A stretch of DNA of 64,000 bases from assembly GCA_963817135.1 (NCBI GenBank), contig CAWFNG010000002.1, positions 186,001-250,000 of the forward strand. Reading direction: 5' to 3'. Shown in pieces: positions 16,453 to 25,100 of the stretch. The position numbers and the translations under genes are program-made. The DNA comes from VAZQ01 sp963817135 (GTDB lineage: Bacteria > Pseudomonadota > Alphaproteobacteria > Rhizobiales > Xanthobacteraceae). A model generated the notes under the pieces. That model did no database searches. It was not told the origin of the DNA and worked only from the letters and a program-made list of their open reading frames with translations. Positions within the stretch are counted from its first letter, which is position 1. Each line of letters opens with the position of its first letter.

Positions 16453-16923
16453 ATGCGCCTGTGGAGACTTTCGAGCGAACGCCATGCGCACACCTTTGAT
16501 GGAGGATTTGGACTTTCCAGTGATGGTCGATGGAACACGCGGGGCCGTCCCGTAACGTATTGTTCGACAGTTCCGTCCCTTGCAGCGTTGGAAAAACGCG
16601 TTCACGTCGTCGATCCCGCTCTCCTGCCGCCGCAGGTGTTCGTTTCTTATGAAATCCCGGAAGGGATTTCGAAGCGCATATACGATATCAAGGACCTTCC
16701 TGCTGACTGGACGACACATCAAACCCAGACGCAGAAGATCGGCGACAATTGGCTCGATGCCGTCGCAGAGACTTTGCTGTTCGTGCCCTCCGTTATTGTG
16801 CCTCTTGCAGACGCGCCTGATCGCAACGTGCTGATTAACCATCGCGTCTCGAACACGGTTTCGATCAAAATTGTAGAGGTAACGCCATTCACGCTCGATC
16901 CGCGACTCTTCAGGCCGCGATGA
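16453..16923 (+). CDS. RES-domain toxin
   Basis: A 156-residue RES toxin. The R, E and S signature residues are visible: Arg in SSDGRWNTRG, Glu in AALEKRVH and Ser in FVPSVIVPL. Known family members degrade NAD+ by ADP-ribosyl-type chemistry, stopping growth until the antitoxin returns. Length, motif order and the adjacent Xre/ParS partner all match the RES-Xre type II module, and no truncation is seen. Confidence 0.9.
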   Translation: MRLWRLSSERHAHTFDGGFGLSSDGRWNTRGRPVTYCSTVPSLAALEKRVHVVDPALLPPQVFVSYEIPEGISKRIYDIKDLPADWTTHQTQTQKIGDNWLDAVAETLLFVPSVIVPLADAPDRNVLINHRVSNTVSIKIVEVTPFTLDPRLFRPR

Positions 16924-16963
16924 CGGTATCGGAGTGCGATCATCTATTCGCCAGGGCTTGCCG

Positions 16964-18055
16964 TTACGCGACAAACGGATCGACACCAACATCGCGCGCG
17001 GTGGCGTCGAGGCTGTCGCGCAAGGGCTTCGGCATGGGTACGCCGTGGCGCAGACGGTCTTGCCGTTTATGGTGGCTCTGTTCGCCGGGCAGCCATATCC
17101 GCTCAATTTCCGGCAGACGCTCGGCGCCGCGCATGGTGCGAATGGCGACATCGACCTGCCGCTTGAAAGCGAGCGCAGGTGCAAAGGCATCTACCGCCAG
17201 CGCGACAACGGCATGACCGGTATTGCTCTTCTTGCCCGGCTCCTTGACGAAATCGATGACCTCGCGTCCGAACGCCGCCTGATTGAGAGTGCCAGCCAAC
17301 AGTCCGATGATCAGGCTCAACCCGTATCCTTTGTAATCGCCGATCGGCAGCAGCAGTCCCTCGTCGGCGCGCTTGGGATCGGTGAGAGGCTTGCCGTCGC
17401 GATCGGTCATCCAGCCGACCGGCATCTCCTCCCCGCGCTGCGCCTTGAGGCGAACCTTGCCGAATGCGGCAACCGTCGGCGCCATATCCAGCACAATCGG
17501 CGGCTCTTCCAGAGCGGGAATGGCGATAGCAATCGGATTGGTACCGAGCAGATTCTCGCGCGCGCCCCACGGCGGCAGATGGTTGTTGCTGCCGACCGCG
17601 AGATAAATGCCGATCATGTCGTGCACAAGCGGCTTCATGGCATAAAGCGCCGCCGGGCCGGCGTGATTGCTCATGCGTGCGCCCACCCAGCCGACGCCGC
17701 AATGCTTTGCCTTCTCGATGGCGGTCCGCGCGGCAAAATCCATGACAAGGTGACCCATGCCGTTGTCACCGTCCACCAGCGCGCTCGCCTTTCTCTCCTG
17801 CACTATCCGGATATTCGGACGCGGCGCGATACCGCCGGCTTTGAGGCGGCGCACATAAAGCGGCAAACGGATTACGCCATGGGTGTCGCTTCCGCGAAGG
17901 TCGGCCTCGACCATCAGTTGCGCGACGGTCTCGGCGTCCGCCGCGGGAATGCCCGCGGCGCAAAGAATGCGCTGCACGAAAGCGGCAAGGGAAGCGGCGG
18001 CGATGCGCGGCACCTCTGCCGTGCTTGTTTTCTGCGCCCGGCTTTGTAACGTCAT
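16964..18055 (-). CDS. Malate/L-lactate dehydrogenase family (LDH2) oxidoreductase
   Basis: A 363-residue NAD(P)-dependent 2-hydroxyacid dehydrogenase of the LDH2/MDH2 fold. Landmarks: DLRGSDTHGVIRLPLY near residue 50, DGDNGMGHLVM, ARMSNHAGPAALYA, LLGTNPIAIAIPA and KGYGLSLIIGLLAG. The ATG at 18055 fits the family N-terminus; the reading frame continues upstream to 18628, but that part is antisense to the iron-sulfur gene and is rejected. It is divergent from the IorA-like gene, 96 nt away. It may oxidise a hydroxy-acid intermediate of the catabolic block; substrate unknown. Confidence 0.85.
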   Translation of the reverse strand: MTLQSRAQKTSTAEVPRIAAASLAAFVQRILCAAGIPAADAETVAQLMVEADLRGSDTHGVIRLPLYVRRLKAGGIAPRPNIRIVQERKASALVDGDNGMGHLVMDFAARTAIEKAKHCGVGWVGARMSNHAGPAALYAMKPLVHDMIGIYLAVGSNNHLPPWGARENLLGTNPIAIAIPALEEPPIVLDMAPTVAAFGKVRLKAQRGEEMPVGWMTDRDGKPLTDPKRADEGLLLPIGDYKGYGLSLIIGLLAGTLNQAAFGREVIDFVKEPGKKSNTGHAVVALAVDAFAPALAFKRQVDVAIRTMRGAERLPEIERIWLPGEQSHHKRQDRLRHGVPMPKPLRDSLDATARDVGVDPFVA

Positions 18056-18151
18056 CGACTCGCACTCCCTAAGGCGCTGCTGGAATTGCTTTTGCGTCGC
18101 GTTACCTTCTATCTTGCGTAGAGCGATTAAGCCACGTGCCATAGGTGGCAA

Positions 18152-18604
18152 ATGGTCCTCCTGAACGTCAACGCACGAAAGTACGAGCTCGACGTGGAAC
18201 CCGACACTCCGCTGCTGTGGGTGTTGCGCGATACCATCGGCCTCACCGGTACCAAATACGGGTGCGGGATTGCACAATGCGGCGCCTGTACCGTGCATGT
18301 CGACGGGGCGGCGATGCGATCCTGCGCTACGCCGGTGAGCATGGTTGCCGGCCGGCAGATCACCACCATCGAGGGGCTTGCCGCAAACGGCGTCCTGCAC
18401 AAGGTGCAGCAGGCGTGGATTGAACACGACGTTCCGCAATGCGGCTACTGTCAATCCGGAATGATCATGGCTGTGGCGGCGCTGCTCATGGAGAAGGGAA
18501 GGCCGACTGACCTCGAGATTGATGCAGGCATCACGAATATCTGCCGCTGCGGCACCTACCAGCAGGTTCGCGCCGCCATCCACGCCGCTGCCGCCAACAG
18601 CTAG
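18152..18604 (+). CDS. Small [2Fe-2S] subunit of a molybdenum hydroxylase (IorA-like)
   Basis: A 150-residue subunit with two [2Fe-2S] clusters: the plant-type motif CGIAQCGACTVHVDG with a later Cys, and the C-terminal pair CGYCQSGMIM and ICRCGTYQQ. It passes electrons from the molybdenum centre of the large subunit encoded 6 nt downstream. Similarity is to isoquinoline 1-oxidoreductase alpha subunits, which hydroxylate N-heteroaromatics or aldehydes. There is no FAD subunit in the cluster, as is usual for IorAB enzymes. Confidence 0.9.
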   Translation: MVLLNVNARKYELDVEPDTPLLWVLRDTIGLTGTKYGCGIAQCGACTVHVDGAAMRSCATPVSMVAGRQITTIEGLAANGVLHKVQQAWIEHDVPQCGYCQSGMIMAVAALLMEKGRPTDLEIDAGITNICRCGTYQQVRAAIHAAAANS

Positions 18605-18610
18605 CTTGCC

Positions 18611-20752
18611 ATGCGAGGCAGCGCACATATCGATCGCCGTTCACTTCTCGCCAGCGTCGCCGCCGCAAGCGGCGCGCTGACCTTGGGCTTCGCAGTCCCG
18701 CTCTCCGTTCAGGCCGCGGACGCATCGGATGCTGCGCCGGAAATCACCGCCTGGATTGTGATCGAGCCGGACAATTCGACCATCATCCGGGTCGCCAAAT
18801 CGGAAATGGGGCAAGGCATATTGACCGCATTGCCGCTGCTGGTCGCGGAAGAGCTGGAATGCGACTGGAGCAAGGTAAGGGCGGAATACGCCCCGCCCGA
18901 TGAAAATATCAGGCGCGGGCGCCCGTGGGGCGACATGTCGACCGGCGGGAGCCGCTCGATTCGCAGTTCCGAGCAGGCGTTGCGCAAGGCCGGCGCTATT
19001 GCGCGCGAACTGCTGATCGCCGCAGCCGCTGCGCAATGGGGCGTGGTCGGTTCTGAATGTCACGCGCAGAACGGAATTATCACGCACGCTCCGAGCGGCC
19101 GCAGCGTGACTTTCGCGCAAGTCGCGCCAGCTGCCGGACAAATGCAGCCGCCGCGCGATGTAGCGCTCAAGCCTCCCAGCGAGTGGCGCCTTGCCGGCAG
19201 GCCGCACAAGCGCCTCGACGTGGTCGACAAGGTGCAGGGCAAGACGATCTACGGCATTGATGTGCGCGTGCCGGAGATGCTGTACGCGGCGGTGATCCAG
19301 GCTCCCCTGTTGAAGGGCAAGCTCCGCTCGCTCGATGCAGGCAGGGTTGCGGACATGAAAGGCGTGCGCCGGCTCGTCGAGCTTGACGACGCCGTTGCCG
19401 TCGTCGCCGACAGTTGGTGGCGTGCAAAAACGGCGCTCGAAAGCCTCGATATCGAATGGCAAGAGCGCGAGGCGAGTGCGCTGGTTGGCACCGGCATTCG
19501 AGAGCATATTCGCAGCGGACTTGTCGCGCCGGATGCCGGCATCGGACGCAGGGACGGCGATTTTGCTGCTGCCTTCGTGCAAGCCGACAAACGGATCGAA
19601 GCCGAGTACGAGGTGCCGTTTCTCGCCCATGCGACCATGGAGCCGCAGAATGCGACTGCGCATGTGCGCGGCCACAAAGTCGAGATCTGGGCGCCCACGC
19701 AGAATGGCGAGGCTGCGCTGGCGGCAGCAGCGGCGGCAGCCGGCGTGCCGCAGGGCAATGTCGTCGTTCACAAGATGATGCTGGGCGGCGGATTCGGACG
19801 GCGCGGCCTGACCCAGGATTTCGTGTCGCTTGCGGTCCGCATCGCCAAGGAGGTGGATGCCCCGGTCAAGGTGTTGTGGTCGCGCGAAGAGGACACCCGG
19901 CACGACTTTTATCGTCCCCTGGCGATGGCAAAGATGTCGGCCGGTCTCGATGCTGCCGGCAAGCCGCTCGCCTGGCACGTTCGCCTGTCCGGCCCTTCGG
20001 TTCTACCCATGGTCCCGGGCGGCCACGTCGACCGGCATGTTCAGGCGGGCTTTCTCGACGACATGCCGTATGACGTGCCGAATTATATCGTCGACCATGC
20101 GTTACGCACGACGCCGGTTCCGGTGGGATTCTGGCGCTGCGTCAATCACACCCAGAACTGCTTTTTCAAGGAAAGCTTCATCGACGAGTTGGCACATGCG
20201 GCAAATGAAGACCCCTACCAGTACCGCCGCAGCTTGCTGCGCTTTCATCCGCGTGCGCAGAGGTTCCTCGCCGTCCTCGACGCCGCTGCCGAGCGTGCGG
20301 GCTGGGGAAGGCCCCCGTTGGACGGCCTGCACCGGGGAATTGCACTCAACGAAGTATACGGCACCTATACCGCAGCCGTGGTCGAAGTATCGCTGCGGGA
20401 TTCCATTCGCGTTGCGCGGGTAATCAGCGCCATCGACTGCGGCACGGTCGTCAATCCTCTCACCGTGCAGATGCAGGTGGAGAGCGCAACGGTATGGGCG
20501 CTCACGGCCGCACTGTACGGCAAGATCACCGTCGGCGACGGTGGCATCGAAGAATCGAATTTTCACGACTATCCGATGCTGCGCCTCGCCGAAATGCCGC
20601 ACATCGAAACTGTCATCGTGCCGAGCGGTGGCGCCTTCCAAGGCGTGGGCGAGCCTCCGGTGGCCGTAGTGGCGCCCGCCTTGTGCAATGCGATCTTTGC
20701 GGCGACTGGAAAGCGCATTCGCTCGCTACCGCTGAGCAACCACGGCTGGTAG
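18611..20752 (+). CDS. Large molybdopterin subunit of a molybdenum hydroxylase (IorB-like)
   Basis: A 713-residue subunit with a Tat-type leader (DRRSLLASVAAASGALTLGF) implying periplasmic placement, then the xanthine-oxidase-family layout: EMGQGILT, WGDMSTGGSRSIR, a middle hinge with KTIYGIDVRVPEML, the molybdopterin loops MLGGGFGRRGLTQDF and GFWRCVNHTQNCF, and GAFQGVGEPPVAVVAPA carrying the conserved catalytic-region Glu. It partners the small subunit just upstream. The stop codon lies inside the palindrome at 20749-20842. Substrate is inferred only as an N-heteroaromatic or aldehyde. Confidence 0.9.
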   Translation: MRGSAHIDRRSLLASVAAASGALTLGFAVPLSVQAADASDAAPEITAWIVIEPDNSTIIRVAKSEMGQGILTALPLLVAEELECDWSKVRAEYAPPDENIRRGRPWGDMSTGGSRSIRSSEQALRKAGAIARELLIAAAAAQWGVVGSECHAQNGIITHAPSGRSVTFAQVAPAAGQMQPPRDVALKPPSEWRLAGRPHKRLDVVDKVQGKTIYGIDVRVPEMLYAAVIQAPLLKGKLRSLDAGRVADMKGVRRLVELDDAVAVVADSWWRAKTALESLDIEWQEREASALVGTGIREHIRSGLVAPDAGIGRRDGDFAAAFVQADKRIEAEYEVPFLAHATMEPQNATAHVRGHKVEIWAPTQNGEAALAAAAAAAGVPQGNVVVHKMMLGGGFGRRGLTQDFVSLAVRIAKEVDAPVKVLWSREEDTRHDFYRPLAMAKMSAGLDAAGKPLAWHVRLSGPSVLPMVPGGHVDRHVQAGFLDDMPYDVPNYIVDHALRTTPVPVGFWRCVNHTQNCFFKESFIDELAHAANEDPYQYRRSLLRFHPRAQRFLAVLDAAAERAGWGRPPLDGLHRGIALNEVYGTYTAAVVEVSLRDSIRVARVISAIDCGTVVNPLTVQMQVESATVWALTAALYGKITVGDGGIEESNFHDYPMLRLAEMPHIETVIVPSGGAFQGVGEPPVAVVAPALCNAIFAATGKRIRSLPLSNHGW

Positions 20753-20842
20753 CCCGCATGGAGCGAAGCGCAAGCGTAGCGTAATGCGGGAAAACCCTGC
20801 CCCGGATTGCGCTCCGCTTACGCTTCGCTACATCCGGGCTAC
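20749..20842. repeat. Intergenic palindrome pair overlapping a stop codon
   Basis: TAGCCCGCATGGAGCGAAG near one end and its imperfect complement (CTTCGCTACATCCGGGCTAC) at the other, so the whole unit can fold back. It belongs to the same family as 2851-2886. The stop TAG (20750-20752) of the IorB-like gene is part of the element. Confidence 0.7.
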
Positions 20843-20862
20843 GGATCTTTCCAGATTGCCGG

Positions 20863-21759
20863 TCACGCCTTTGGCTGCGTGCGGTGAAAGTCGGGAGTGG
20901 GCGGCGGACCCCAGATGCTGGTATTGCCGGGCGTCCAGCGCTTGGGTCGCTGCGGGGTGTCCCGGTGCCAGGGACGCGGCTCGAAATACCCAAGCTCCTC
21001 GTCTTTCATCTGGTCAAGCTCGCAGTAGAACTCCACCACTTGCTCATCCTGGTTGCGATGGTACGTCGCCACATTGTGCCCGGGCCCATGCCGCAGCGGT
21101 CCCCAGATGATGGGTACGCTTCTTTGCCCCATGAGTTCGCACGAATTCTGCAGATGGATAAAGTCCTTGAGCTCGAATGCAATGTGATGAAGCTCCGGCT
21201 TGGGACCGGTAAAGAAATTGACGGTGTGATGATCCGGGTTGCACCGCATGAAGCAGAAGAAATCGCCGATCCAATCGGAGACGCGGAAACCGAGCACCTT
21301 CTCGTAGAAACTTACTGTGCGCGCAATGTCGGGCGTGAAGAACGCAACGTGTCCCAGCTTGAGCGGGCCGACGCCCGCTACCTGGACGTGCTTGCCGAGA
21401 TAACTCCAGTCTTTGAACAGTTCGATGGTGGTACCCTTGTCGTCGGAAAATGACAGCACCTGACCGACGCCGGGAATGGAGTCGTTGCGCAATTCGCTGC
21501 GCACGCCGTCCTTCGCCAGCTCCTTCGCCAAATCGGCGAAATCGGAATTCGGCGAGACTTCGAACGATAGCTTGCTGCAGTGCGCCCGGTCGGACTTGTG
21601 GAGCGCGATGACCAGCGGTCCGATCTTGCTGGCAAGAAAAGCGTGATCGCGCTCCCGCTCGGCCAGCATCAGCCCCATGAACTCCGCGTAATAGGCGATC
21701 GCCTTTTCGAGATCCGGGGTCTCGAAGGTTGCATGGCCGATTCGTCTGGCTTTGACCAT
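20863..21759 (-). CDS. VOC-superfamily extradiol dioxygenase-like protein
   Basis: A 298-residue two-domain vicinal-oxygen-chelate protein. The N-terminal domain starts IGHATFETPDLEKAIAYYAEFM, the C-terminal one LGHVAFFTPDIARTVSFYEKVLG. Metal-site candidates are H in GPLKLGHVAFF, H in LHHIAFELKD, and Glu in VVEFYCELDQM, the 2-His-1-Glu pattern of catechol 2,3-dioxygenases. ATG 21759 follows AAGGAGAAAGCC. It is divergent from the FAH hydrolase gene, the usual partner for a meta-cleavage product. Ring cleavage is inferred. Confidence 0.85.
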   Translation of the reverse strand: MVKARRIGHATFETPDLEKAIAYYAEFMGLMLAERERDHAFLASKIGPLVIALHKSDRAHCSKLSFEVSPNSDFADLAKELAKDGVRSELRNDSIPGVGQVLSFSDDKGTTIELFKDWSYLGKHVQVAGVGPLKLGHVAFFTPDIARTVSFYEKVLGFRVSDWIGDFFCFMRCNPDHHTVNFFTGPKPELHHIAFELKDFIHLQNSCELMGQRSVPIIWGPLRHGPGHNVATYHRNQDEQVVEFYCELDQMKDEELGYFEPRPWHRDTPQRPKRWTPGNTSIWGPPPTPDFHRTQPKA

Positions 21760-21862
21760 GGCTTTCTCCTTGCGCTGCAACGACGATACCTTGAAAATGC
21801 TTTCAATCGTAGCCGGCATGGCGGGAAGCGCAATGCGGGTCGCTCACCATAGGAACAGGCGC

Positions 21863-22789
21863 ATGCTCGGTTTCAAGCTCGCTACCTACCAGTCTCCTGA
21901 CGGTCCGCGCGCCGGCCTGGTGATCGACGATGCGATTTTCGACGCAGCGAAACTCACGGGCAAGCCCGCTTACGCGACCGTACTCTCCATTCTGCAAGAC
22001 TGGCGGACCGCACAAGGCGTCCTGAAGAAGTCCGCTGCCGGCGCCGGCAAGAGTCGCGTCAAAGGTCAGCCGCTCAAGCGCAGCAAGCTGCTGGCGCCGG
22101 TGCGCTGGCCGTCGGCCATCTACTGTGCCGGGGCCAATTATGCCGACCATGCCGCGGAGATGGCCCGTAAAATGAACCGGCCGCTGGAGCCCGATCCCCA
22201 CACCCAAGGGCTCAAGGCCTGGCATTTTATCAAGGCGTCGCGGTCATTGGCCGATCCGGGCGCGAGCGTGAAAATCTCCGGAGTTTCCAACGAAGTCGAT
22301 TGGGAAGTCGAGCTGGCGGCAGTCATTGGCCGCGCCGCCAGGAACGTGCCGCAGGCGAAAGCACTTTCCTATGTTGCCGGCTATACCGCTGCCAACGACC
22401 TCTCCGCCCGCGACCGCGGCCGCCGCGCGCCGGTCAGCGATACATCCCCGTTCAAAGCCGATTGGACGAAACACAAGACCTTTGACGGCTCCTGCCCGCT
22501 GGGCCCGTGGATCGTGCCTGCCGCCGAAATCGTCGAGCCGCAAAATCTTGGGCTTAAGCTATGGGTGAACGACGTCCTCAAGCAGGATTCCAACAGCAAG
22601 GACATGATTTTCACTTTGGCGGAGCAGATCGAACAGCTGTCGAACGGCATGACCCTCTATCCCGGCGACATCATTCTCACCGGCACGCCGGCCGGCGTCG
22701 GCTCGGCGCGCGGCGAATTCCTCAAGCCGGGCGATGTGGTGAAAATCTGGATCGAGAAGATCGGAACCCTGACCACGAAGCTGACGTGA
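21863..22789 (+). CDS. Fumarylacetoacetate hydrolase family protein
   Basis: A 308-residue FAH-family enzyme: an N-terminal cap (LGFKLATYQSPDGPRAGLV), then the FAH fold with YCAGANYADHAAEMA, metal ligands in EVDWEVELAAVIG, YTAANDLSARD, and the C-terminal YPGDIILTGTPAGVGSARG. Members hydrolyse or decarboxylate ring-cleavage products such as acylpyruvates. The ATG at 21863 follows AGGAACAGG; an upstream in-frame start would extend into the divergent gene. It probably works on the product of the VOC dioxygenase. Confidence 0.88.
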   Translation: MLGFKLATYQSPDGPRAGLVIDDAIFDAAKLTGKPAYATVLSILQDWRTAQGVLKKSAAGAGKSRVKGQPLKRSKLLAPVRWPSAIYCAGANYADHAAEMARKMNRPLEPDPHTQGLKAWHFIKASRSLADPGASVKISGVSNEVDWEVELAAVIGRAARNVPQAKALSYVAGYTAANDLSARDRGRRAPVSDTSPFKADWTKHKTFDGSCPLGPWIVPAAEIVEPQNLGLKLWVNDVLKQDSNSKDMIFTLAEQIEQLSNGMTLYPGDIILTGTPAGVGSARGEFLKPGDVVKIWIEKIGTLTTKLT

Positions 22790-22873
22790 GTAGGGCGCAA
22801 TAGCGAAGAGCGTATTGCGCCGATAAACTGATCACTGCCTTTCGGCGGAATACGCTACGCTATTCCACCCTAC
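22790..22873. repeat. Intergenic palindrome, GTAGGGCGCAATAGCG type
   Basis: GTAGGGCGCAATAGCGAAGA and the closing CGCTATTCCACCCTAC form a long imperfect inverted repeat with an inner GCGTATTGCGCC/GGCGGAATACGC pairing. It begins one base after the FAH stop codon and may end that transcript. Confidence 0.65.
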
Positions 22874-23032
22874 GCGGTAGCCCCCTGGTTACCGCATCCG
22901 GTTTGTAATACTGTGCAACTGTTTTCGTGCGTCGCCCGGATAGCGCTTAAACTAACCGGCGGTAACCGTTCCCGCATTGCACGCGGCTAAATGCGGACGA
23001 GCAAGAAACTTAAGCCGAAAGGAGGCGTCCGG

Positions 23033-23398
23033 ATGGCCGAGCAGTATGTGGGCAAAATCGGCGAATTCAGTGACGGCGACCGCCGCATCATCTTTGCCGG
23101 CGATAACGAGATCGGCGTGTTCCGGCACGGAGGACAATTCTATGCCTACAGCAATTTCTGCCTCCACCAGGGCGGGCCGGCCTGCGAAGGCCTCACCATT
23201 GCCAAGGTCGAGGAGCGCCTGGCGCCGGACAAGACTTCGCAAGGGCTTTATTTCTCCGACAGCGAGATGCATTTCGTGTGCCCCTGGCACGGCTATGAAT
23301 ATGACATGAAAACCGGCGAATGCGTCTCGAATCGCAAGCTCAAGCTGCGCAAATACAAGGTGGTGGAGAAAGGGGACGAGGTATATGTCCTCACCTAA
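23033..23398 (+). CDS. Rieske [2Fe-2S] ferredoxin
   Basis: A 121-residue soluble Rieske protein with the motifs CLHQGG and CPWHGYEYD (CXH...CX2H). It is an electron carrier rather than an oxygenase alpha subunit, because it lacks the catalytic domain. The ATG at 23033 has a perfect AAAGGAGG site. A 33-residue insert between the two motifs (VEERLAPDKTSQGLYFSDSE) is longer than in minimal ferredoxins. It heads an operon with a small protein, an amidohydrolase-fold protein and a reductase. Confidence 0.9.
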   Translation: MAEQYVGKIGEFSDGDRRIIFAGDNEIGVFRHGGQFYAYSNFCLHQGGPACEGLTIAKVEERLAPDKTSQGLYFSDSEMHFVCPWHGYEYDMKTGECVSNRKLKLRKYKVVEKGDEVYVLT

Positions 23399-23777
23399 GC
23401 TCGCGCGGGCAAAGGCTGCGCCGGCGGGAAGAGCCGCGCCGGCCGCCGGTGCAAAGCATCCTGTTGCCAAACCGGCCGGCGTCGATGAAACTGGCATCGT
23501 GGATTCGGCCGCGGCCAAGCGGCTGGCAGTAGCGCTCGAAACTGCCCTTGCCGCCGGCCGCCGTGACGTGTTGAGCGAGGATGCCTTGCACGCACTGACC
23601 GCCGCCGTCTGCAAATGCTATGCGGCACAAGTGGAAGCCGGCGAGCCGATCCTGCCACTGCCGGAGCGCGGCGGCGCCACGGCGACCGAAGTCATGGTCA
23701 TGGCAAGCGGGCTGCTCAAGTCCGCCAATCTCGCGGTATTCGAGCTCGGCATGTGGCAAAGCTGGACCGGGCGCTGA
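23385..23777 (+). CDS. Small accessory protein of the Rieske/amidohydrolase operon
   Basis: A 130-residue protein with no family I recognise. The first 35 residues are Ala/Pro/Lys-rich and probably disordered; the rest is helical with cysteines in AAVCKCYAAQ and an end FELGMWQSWTGR. It overlaps the Rieske gene by 14 nt, so translation is coupled. Position suggests a small subunit or chaperone for the downstream amidohydrolase-fold protein; no function is proven. Confidence 0.7.
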   Translation: MSSPKLARAKAAPAGRAAPAAGAKHPVAKPAGVDETGIVDSAAAKRLAVALETALAAGRRDVLSEDALHALTAAVCKCYAAQVEAGEPILPLPERGGATATEVMVMASGLLKSANLAVFELGMWQSWTGR

Positions 23778-23778
23778 G

Positions 23779-23826
23779 CCCCCACCCTGCCCTCCCCCGC
23801 AAGCGGGGGAGGTAGGGTGGGGGAGG
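23779..23826. repeat. Intergenic palindrome, CCCACCCTGCCC type
   Basis: CCCACCCT-N-CCTCCCCCGC and its complement with a three-base loop make a strong hairpin between two genes of one operon. Such elements often modulate mRNA stability or downstream expression. Confidence 0.7.
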
Positions 23827-23852
23827 GAATTCGAAACGTCAGGAGACGGAAC

Positions 23853-25100
23853 ATGGACCTTCTTGCAGAACGCGGTCGGCGCATATCGGTCGATGAGTTG
23901 AATACCACGCGCCTGCTTGCGCATGCGCGCAAGCAGGCGGCGGAACGCAATCTCGATGACATGATGATTGTCGATGTCGATGCCCATCATTACGAGAACG
24001 AGCATTACAACGACATCCTGCCGTACATGGAGAACGAGGTCTTCAAGCAATGGACCATGGGCGGACGGGCGCAAACCGATCGCGGCGCCATCGTTCCCAC
24101 CAATGCCGGCTTCATTCAGGACATGGGCGGACGCGTGACGCGCTATCCGCTGCGGCGTTCGGAGAAGACCGCCGACGGCAAGCACCGCGACGTGCAGCTC
24201 GGCGAGCGCTGGATGGACGCCATGAGCGTCGACTACTCCTGCCTGTTCCCGACCGGCATGCTCAATATCGGCATGCATCCGCAGAAGGAGATGGAGATCG
24301 ACCTCTGCTGGGCATACAACCGCTGGGTCACCGAAAAAGTGCTGCCGCAGGCCGGCGGGCGCATGTATTCCATGCTGTGCCTGCCGTTCTCCGATCCGGA
24401 GGCCTGCGCGCGCCATGTCGAGACCTTCGGCAGCCGCAAGAATGTGACCGGCTTCATGGTCACAACCGTGCGCCACCTGCAGGTCAACGACAATGCCTAC
24501 ATGAAGCTCTACCGCATGCTCGAGGAGCGTGGACTGTCGCTGGCTTTCCATTCCGGACCCAACTGGAATGAGCCGGTGTTCCGTGCCTGCAACCGCTTTA
24601 TCTCCGTGCATGCGCTCGGTTTCACCTTCTACAACATCCTGCACCTGACCAACTGGGTGATCAACGGGATGGGCGAGCGCTTCCCGAAATTGCCGGTAAT
24701 CTGGATTGAATCGGGGCTTGCGTGGGTGCCGTTCCTGATGCAGCGGCTCGACCACGAATACATGATGCGTCCGTCCGAGGCTCCGCTCCTGAAGAAAAAG
24801 CCGAGCGACTACATGCGCGACATGTACTATTCCTCGCAGCCGATCGAGATCCAGGACAGGCAGGCGCTCGAATGCACGTTCCGCATGATGAATGCCGAGA
24901 CCCAGCTGCTCTATGCATCGGACTATCCGCACTGGGATTTCGATCTGCCGAGCACGATCTATGACCTTCCGTTCCTGTCGGAGAAGGCGAAGCACAACAT
25001 CCTCGGCGGCAACGCGGCGCGGCTTTTCAAGCTGCCGCCGCGCAACGAAAAGCAGAAGGAAAACCTCCAGCGCTTCGGCAATCTGGCAAAGGCGGCGTGA
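23853..25100 (+). CDS. Amidohydrolase-fold protein, candidate dinuclear metal oxygenase
   Basis: A 415-residue TIM-barrel amidohydrolase-superfamily protein (ACMSD-like branch). Metal-ligand candidates: DVDAHHYENEH (residues 41-51), SLAFHSGPNW, SVHALGF, WIESGLAWVPF and YASDYPHWD. ATG 23853 follows AGGAG. It sits between a Rieske ferredoxin and a PDR-type reductase, unusual for a plain hydrolase. The layout matches three-component oxygenases whose catalytic subunit has this fold (alpha-aminoisobutyrate hydroxylase AibH1H2; PtmU3 is also of this type). A hydrolase or decarboxylase role remains possible. Confidence 0.75.
   Translation: MDLLAERGRRISVDELNTTRLLAHARKQAAERNLDDMMIVDVDAHHYENEHYNDILPYMENEVFKQWTMGGRAQTDRGAIVPTNAGFIQDMGGRVTRYPLRRSEKTADGKHRDVQLGERWMDAMSVDYSCLFPTGMLNIGMHPQKEMEIDLCWAYNRWVTEKVLPQAGGRMYSMLCLPFSDPEACARHVETFGSRKNVTGFMVTTVRHLQVNDNAYMKLYRMLEERGLSLAFHSGPNWNEPVFRACNRFISVHALGFTFYNILHLTNWVINGMGERFPKLPVIWIESGLAWVPFLMQRLDHEYMMRPSEAPLLKKKPSDYMRDMYYSSQPIEIQDRQALECTFRMMNAETQLLYASDYPHWDFDLPSTIYDLPFLSEKAKHNILGGNAARLFKLPPRNEKQKENLQRFGNLAKAA

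Noticed and set aside
18056..18628. N-terminal extension of the LDH2-type dehydrogenase
   Set aside because: It lies antisense to the iron-sulfur subunit gene and has no similarity to the family, which begins near residue 1 at 18055.
23391..24995. 534-residue reverse ORF opposite the amidohydrolase-fold gene
   Set aside because: Shadow of coding DNA: no motif, and the forward strand has four clearly related genes in the operon.
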